From Streptomyces scabiei 87.22 (lineage in GTDB: Bacteria > Actinomycetota > Actinomycetes > Streptomycetales > Streptomycetaceae), in NCBI RefSeq assembly GCF_000091305.1, contig NC_013929.1, forward strand, positions 5,270,001 through 5,334,000: a stretch of 64,000 nt of DNA, given 5' to 3'. Under the pieces are notes generated by a model that had not been told where the DNA came from, ran no database searches, and saw nothing but the letters and a program-made list of their open reading frames with translations. Positions 60,477 through 64,000 of the stretch are shown here, one piece after another. Each line of letters begins with the position of its first letter. Positions within the stretch are counted from its first letter, which is position 1. Both the position numbers and the translations under genes were made by a program.

Positions 60477-61759
60477 GTCCCGGCACCACGAAGAACGCGC
60501 TGTGGCCGTCCCTGCTGGCCCCGGCCCTGCACGGCTCGGACGCGCTCTGCGCGGTCTCCGCGCACGGGGTACGGGTCCGGTACGCCGACGGCAGCGAACT
60601 CCTCGACGCCTCCAGCGGGTTGTGGAACACCAACCTCGGCTACGGCAACGAGGCCATCGCCCGGGCCGCCGCCGACGCACTGCGCGACGCCTCCTACCTG
60701 AGCGTCTTCCGCTACGAGAACACCTACGCCCGGGCCGCTGCCGCCGCCCTCGTCGAGCTGTGCGGCACCGACACCTACGGCCGGGTCCTCTTCTCGACCT
60801 CCGGCGGCGCCGCCAACGACCTCGTCATGAAGCTCGCCCGCCACTACCACGCCCTGCGCGGCGAGGACCGCCGCAAACTCGTGGTCGGGCTGCGCGGCAG
60901 CTACCACGGTCTGACGTACGGCAGTTTCGCGCTGACCGGCGAGGACCTCGGCCAGCAGGTGTACGGCGTCGACCAGCGCCTCATCCGCCATGTCGACCCC
61001 AACGACCCGGTCGGCATCCGCGCCCTGATGGAACGTCAGGGCGCGATGGTCGCGGCCGTCGTCGTCGAGCCGGTGCTCGGCTCGGGGGCGGTGCCGCTCA
61101 CGGAGGAGTACGTCGACGAACTGCTGCGGCTGCGCGAGGAGTACGGCTTCCTGCTGGTCGCCGACGAAGTGGCCACCGGCTTCGGCCGGACCGGGGACTT
61201 CTTCGCCTCCCAGCGCTGGTCCGCCCGGCCCGACCTGCTGGTGACCTCCAAGGGGCTCACCAACGGGACGAGCGCGGCCGCCGCCGTCGTCGCCGCGCAC
61301 ACGGTCGCGGACGCCTTCGACGCGGCGGGCGCCATGCTGACCCACGGCGAGACGCAGGCCGGCACGCCCGTCACCTGCGCCGCCGTCCTGGCCACGATCG
61401 CCGAGATGCGCCGGCTGGACGCGGTCGCCCTCGGCCGGGCCCTCGGCGAACGGCTGGACACGGAGCTGTCCCGGCTGGTCGACGAGCACCCCTGGGTGAC
61501 GGGCACCACCGGCGTGGGCTGTTTCCGGTCGCTGCGGCTGACCACCCCGGACGGGGAACCGCTGCCGCAGGCCCGCGTGCCCGAGCTGGTCGCCGCGATC
61601 CGTACGGCGGGCGCCCTCGTGCACCCCGGCGTGCACGGCATCCAGCTCTTCCCCGCACTGACCTGCACCGACGCCGAACTGACCGAGCTGATGGACCGCA
61701 TCCGCGCCGGACTCGCCCTCTTCACCCGCGGGCCGATACCGGCGGAGGCGGCGGTATGA
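60473..61759 (+). CDS. Class III PLP-dependent aminotransferase (daptide MpaD-like)
   Basis: The 428-residue enzyme has the class III fold: LLDASSGLWNTNLGYGNEAIARA (about 42-64), STSGGAANDLVMKLARHY (about 108-125), LRGSYHGLTYGSFALTG (about 142-158), the PLP-ring Asp in LLVADEVATGFGRTGDF (about 225-241) and the Schiff-base Lys in LLVTSKGLTNGTSAAA (about 260). In the daptide pathway it converts the C-terminal ketone made from threonine into an amine. ATG overlaps the methyltransferase stop, and its own stop overlaps the dehydrogenase ATG, so these genes are tightly coupled. Confidence 0.9.
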   Translation: MSPGTTKNALWPSLLAPALHGSDALCAVSAHGVRVRYADGSELLDASSGLWNTNLGYGNEAIARAAADALRDASYLSVFRYENTYARAAAAALVELCGTDTYGRVLFSTSGGAANDLVMKLARHYHALRGEDRRKLVVGLRGSYHGLTYGSFALTGEDLGQQVYGVDQRLIRHVDPNDPVGIRALMERQGAMVAAVVVEPVLGSGAVPLTEEYVDELLRLREEYGFLLVADEVATGFGRTGDFFASQRWSARPDLLVTSKGLTNGTSAAAAVVAAHTVADAFDAAGAMLTHGETQAGTPVTCAAVLATIAEMRRLDAVALGRALGERLDTELSRLVDEHPWVTGTTGVGCFRSLRLTTPDGEPLPQARVPELVAAIRTAGALVHPGVHGIQLFPALTCTDAELTELMDRIRAGLALFTRGPIPAEAAV

Positions 61760-63018
61760 GCCACGGCCGCGGCGGACCGACCCGGGCGCTGATCGGTCCC
61801 GACGCCCTCACGGCATGGCTCCCCGACGGGGCGGGCCGCACGGCCGCCCTCCTCGTGGACACCGCTGTCGCGACGGCGGGGATCACGGCCCTGGTACGCG
61901 ACCGCCTCGGCCGCGCCCACTGGCGGACGGCACAGACCGCCCTGACCGCCGGCCCCGGTGATCTCGCCACGGCCGCCGCCCTCGCCGAAGGACTGGCCGA
62001 CGAGTCGGCCGGTGTCGGACTGGTGGTCGCCGTCGGCGGCGGATCGGTGCTCGACCTGGCGAAGATCGCGGCTCTGCTGCGGGCCAACCCGGTCGCGTAC
62101 ACCCGCCTCACGGTGCCCCAGCGCGGCGGCCTGATGGGCCTGCCGGGCGAGGTCACCCGGACCGTCCCGCTGCTCGCCGTACCCACCACCCTCGGCACCG
62201 GCAGCGAGCTGAGCGCGGTCGCCTGCATGGCGTACCCGCAGGGCAAGCGGCTGATCCTCGGCGGCGTGCTGCGGCCGGAGGCGGCCCTGCTCGACCCGTC
62301 GGCCACCGCCACGCTGCCCCGCGAACTGGTCGTGGAGGGCGTCCTGGAGGCGCTGTTCCGGGCGGTCAGTCCGTACGCCGGTGACCACCGGGAGGACCAC
62401 CGCACCGAGGACCGGCTCACCGAGACGGTCGCCCGGCGGCTCGTCCAGCTGGGCTACGAGGCGGCGCGGGAGGAGGAGCCCGGCGACGCGCTCCGCCTCG
62501 ACATCGCGAAGCTCAGCGGGCTCACGCACGGCGAATGGCTGCACCAGGGCCGCGACCCGTACGCGGTCAAGGGCTGGCTCATCGCCAACGAGATGTCGTC
62601 GGCCCTCGGTGTACGGAAGATGACCGCCGTCGCCGCGCTGCTGCCGCACCTGTGGCGGGCCGTGCTCGACGGGGAGCCCCGGCTGGGCTCCGCGCCCCGG
62701 CTGCGCCGGATGTGGGCCGGACTGCGCGACGCCGCGCCGCCGGACCGGGCACGGGCCCTGCCGGAGGACCCGGCCGACGGGATCGCCGCCCTGATGGACG
62801 ACTGGCGGGTGGGCCGGCGGCTCACCGCCGACGGCCCGGGACGGATCGAGGCCCTGGCCGAGCGGACGGTACGGGCCTGGGGCGCCGGGCTGCCGATGCT
62901 CGGCGGGCTCCGGGCGGAGGACGTACGCCGCCTGCTGGACGCGGCGCTCGGCCCGGCCACCACACGGAGCGCGACCACCGCGCAGACCGTGCCCGGCGCG
63001 CTCACCGCGCGCGTCTGA
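61756..63018 (+). CDS. Iron-ADH-superfamily dehydrogenase (daptide oxidative decarboxylase, MpaC-like)
   Basis: The 420-residue protein has the nucleotide-binding GLVVAVGGGSVLDLAKIAALL (about 87-107) and PLLAVPTTLGTGSELSAVA (about 137-155) of type III alcohol dehydrogenases. In the daptide pathway such an enzyme oxidises the side chain of the C-terminal threonine; the beta-keto acid then loses CO2. Where ordinary family members have the metal-binding DAxxH motif, this protein reads EALFR (VVEGVLEALFRAVS, about 194-207), and the later His cluster is also changed (SALGVRKMTAVAALLPHLW), so metal binding looks lost or altered. It may be metal independent. Overlaps the aminotransferase by 4 bases; 79 bases before the first precursor. 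Confidence 0.85.
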   Translation: MSHGRGGPTRALIGPDALTAWLPDGAGRTAALLVDTAVATAGITALVRDRLGRAHWRTAQTALTAGPGDLATAAALAEGLADESAGVGLVVAVGGGSVLDLAKIAALLRANPVAYTRLTVPQRGGLMGLPGEVTRTVPLLAVPTTLGTGSELSAVACMAYPQGKRLILGGVLRPEAALLDPSATATLPRELVVEGVLEALFRAVSPYAGDHREDHRTEDRLTETVARRLVQLGYEAAREEEPGDALRLDIAKLSGLTHGEWLHQGRDPYAVKGWLIANEMSSALGVRKMTAVAALLPHLWRAVLDGEPRLGSAPRLRRMWAGLRDAAPPDRARALPEDPADGIAALMDDWRVGRRLTADGPGRIEALAERTVRAWGAGLPMLGGLRAEDVRRLLDAALGPATTRSATTAQTVPGALTARV

Positions 63019-63097
63019 GACTTCCGCTCCCGGTCCCGGGAGCGGGCGAACAAGAGAGCCACAGCTCTCGACACCCATGAGAAAAGGGGGAGTTCCC

Positions 63098-63271
63098 ATG
63101 CAGGAGAACTTCGGACACGACAACTTCACCTCCGCCCTGGAGCTCGGCATGCAGGAGCTCGAGGCGATGGAGGCCCCGGGCTGGTGGACCGCCGGTGGCG
63201 TCGTCGTCGGCGCGACGGTCGTGTCGGCCGTCGGTGTCTCGACGGGCGTCGCGGTCTCGATCATCACCTGA
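63098..63271 (+). CDS. Daptide precursor peptide 1
   Basis: A 57-residue precursor from ATG 63098 (GGGGGAG five bases upstream). Leader: MQENFGHDNFTSALELGMQE then LEAMEAPG. The remainder is a very hydrophobic Val/Gly/Ala/Ser helix (GWWTAGGVVVGATVVSAVGV..., ending VSIIT) with C-terminal Thr, the residue that daptide enzymes convert to the dimethyl-propanediamine end group. The block LELGMQELEAMEAPG is identical in precursor 2. Cleavage is probably within or right after MEAPG, but the exact site is not visible. Expected mature form: about 28-30 residues, membrane active, with amines at both ends. Confidence 0.88.
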   Translation: MQENFGHDNFTSALELGMQELEAMEAPGWWTAGGVVVGATVVSAVGVSTGVAVSIIT

Positions 63272-63280
63272 TCCACTCGA

Positions 63281-63310
63281 GATCACCCGAGATCACCCGA
63301 GATCACCCGA
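63281..63310 (+). repeat. 10-bp tandem repeat between the precursor genes
   Basis: GATCACCCGA is repeated three times (63281-63290, 63291-63300, 63301-63310), followed by related CGACATTCACTCGAC words. It fills part of the 119-base gap between the two precursor genes. It may be a by-product of precursor duplication. Confidence 0.85.
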
Positions 63311-63390
63311 CATTCACTCGACGGCATTCGGGCCACGCTCGACTGCCACTCGACCTGATCCAGTATCAACTCAACGGGAGGGAAACAGAT

Positions 63391-63546
63391 ATGAAGGACA
63401 ACGTCACGCAGGAGCCCACCGGCTTCGACGCGTCGCTGGAGCTGGGCATGCAGGAGCTGGAGGCCATGGAGGCCCCGGGCTTCTGGAGCGGCTTCAAGAC
63501 CGGTGTCGTGATCAGCACCGTCGCCAGCGCGGTCATCGCCACCTGA
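63391..63546 (+). CDS. Daptide precursor peptide 2
   Basis: A 51-residue precursor from ATG 63391 (GGGAGG eight bases upstream). Leader MKDNVTQEPTGFDASLELGM then QELEAMEAPG; core GFWSGFKTGVVISTVASAVI then AT, again ending in Thr. It shares the LELGMQELEAMEAPG block and an aromatic pair (GFW against GWW) with precursor 1, but the core is shorter and contains a Lys. Two different cores under one leader would give two products processed by the same enzymes. Confidence 0.88.
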   Translation: MKDNVTQEPTGFDASLELGMQELEAMEAPGFWSGFKTGVVISTVASAVIAT

Positions 63547-63600
63547 TCCGGCACCTCGCCTGATCCGGCCGATCGGCCGGCAGCGGTAGCGAACCGCATA

Positions 63601-63661
63601 CGGATTTCCGCGGCGGCGTCCCGGGCCCGCACAGGGCCCCGGGCCGCCACCGCGGAATCCG
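63601..63661 (+). terminator. Imperfect long hairpin after the precursor genes
   Basis: CGGATTTCCGCGGCGGCG plus GTCCCGGGCCC (63601-63629) pairs with GGGCCCCGGGCCGCC plus ACCGCGGAATCCG (63634-63661) with a few bulges. It lies 55 bases after precursor 2 and 63 bases before the next gene. Without a T-run, it may act as an attenuator that keeps the precursor transcripts more abundant than the export genes. Confidence 0.65.
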
Positions 63662-63723
63662 CGCTTCGCTTCCCGTCCCCTCCCCCCACCCCAGACCCAC
63701 CCCGTCCGACCAAGGAGTCCAGC

Positions 63724-63921
63724 ATGGCCAACAGCCGAGACAAGGCAGCGGCCGAGAACAAGAACCTCGCCTTCGCCTGCGCTCTCATCCCGCTCGGCAT
63801 GGCGGTCGCCACCACGCAACTGACGGGCGGCCTGGAGATCTTCGTCATGGCCGGCCTCGGTGCCGTCATGCTGAGCTGCCTGGTCCGGATCGGCGCCAAC
63901 CTCCGTAAGGAACGCCGTTGA
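63724..63921 (+). CDS. Small membrane protein of the daptide cluster
   Basis: A 65-residue protein with a polar N-terminus (MANSRDKAAAENKN), two hydrophobic helices (LAFACALIPLGMAVATTQL and LEIFVMAGLGAVMLSCLVRIG) and a basic end (NLRKERR). AAGGAG is six bases upstream. Its stop overlaps the start of the ABC transporter gene (TTGA), so they are coupled. It may help export or give self-protection; neither is shown. Confidence 0.7.
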   Translation: MANSRDKAAAENKNLAFACALIPLGMAVATTQLTGGLEIFVMAGLGAVMLSCLVRIGANLRKERR

Positions 63922-64000
63922 GCACCGCGAACGCGTCGAGCACCGCCGGCGCCCCCGTCGTCGCCCTGCGCGGCCTGACCAAGCGCTTCGGCGAGGTCAC
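63918..64000 (+). CDS. ABC transporter ATP-binding protein, N-terminal fragment
   Basis: The visible 27 codons from TTG 63918 (AAGGA six bases upstream) read LSTANASSTAGAPVVALRGL then TKRFGEVT. The VVALRGLTKRFGEV segment is the standard N-terminal strand of ABC ATPases, just before the Walker A loop, which lies outside the window. Placed right after the precursors, it is the likely exporter ATPase for the daptides. The rest of the gene, and any permease or protease, lies to the right. Confidence 0.75.
   Translation, partial: MSTANASSTAGAPVVALRGLTKRFGEV

Noticed and set aside
56267..64000. Lanthipeptide, lasso-peptide or thiopeptide cluster
   Set aside because: There is no LanB/C/M, YcaO or lasso cyclase. 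The precursors lack the Cys needed for lanthionines, and the enzyme set matches the daptide scheme instead.

Overview
The window is high-GC (about 70% or more) actinobacterial DNA of Streptomyces type: GTG/TTG starts are common, genes are often coupled by ATGA or GTGA overlaps, several regulators and secreted proteins are Streptomyces hallmarks (SSI-type protease inhibitor, tandem SigB-family sigma factors, SigE-type ECF sigma), and the stretch with two SigB-like sigma genes, a tRNA-Ser, tadA, upp and a LytR-C protein looks like a conserved core-chromosome block. A perfect 16-base parS sequence at 9879-9894 suggests the window lies in the origin-proximal half of the chromosome.

Layout. 1-865: the right-hand edge of what looks like an old integrated element, ending in the 3' half of a tRNA-Ser(UGA) gene. 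1035-9838: SUMF1-domain protein, small antitoxin-like protein, Prim-Pol protein, N/Q/S-rich secreted protein, a three-gene MaoC/DUF35-MaoC-thiolase operon resembling the ChsH2-ChsH1-Ltp2 steroid side-chain module, an ECF sigma factor and an acyl-CoA ligase behind a TetR-type palindrome. 9865-15817: a palindromic terminator carrying parS, a very large PAS/kinase-like/receiver protein, and an SSI-family inhibitor. 16031-20020: tRNA-Ser(GCU), tRNA-Arg(ACG), an M23-like secreted protein and small conserved genes. 20273-26509: response regulator, sensor kinase, GtrB-GtrA fusion and a GT-C glycosyltransferase, apparently one cell-surface glycosylation operon. 26703-33830: two drug-exporter systems with their own TetR and MarR regulators, a PPOX flavoprotein and YceI. 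33942-41809: sigN-like and sigF-like genes, Dabb protein, tRNA-Ser(CGA), tadA with its partner, upp, LytR-C protein. 42034-43149: poorly conserved DNA with a 149-bp tandem repeat. 43205-47670: DNA glycosylase and an iron-box controlled divergent pair (siderophore-interacting protein versus Ntn acylase plus siderophore-type acetyltransferase). 47845-56110: cupin, CopC-CopD, GNAT, DUF72, TauD-like dioxygenase, HIBADH-like dehydrogenase, TrkA-C protein and small membrane or secreted proteins.

56267 to the right edge is the most interesting part: a RiPP biosynthetic gene cluster of the daptide class. A LuxR-type regulator diverges from a run of genes: luciferase-like oxidoreductase, daptide recognition (RRE-type) protein, SAM methyltransferase, class III aminotransferase, iron-ADH-type dehydrogenase, two precursor peptides with a nearly identical leader block and a C-terminal threonine, a small membrane protein and the start of an ABC transporter ATPase. 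Four of the biosynthetic genes overlap by 4 bases. By analogy with the characterised daptide pathway, the dehydrogenase oxidatively decarboxylates the C-terminal threonine, the aminotransferase aminates the resulting ketone and the methyltransferase dimethylates it, giving a hydrophobic peptide with a second, C-terminal amine. The transport (and probably protease) part of the cluster continues beyond the window.
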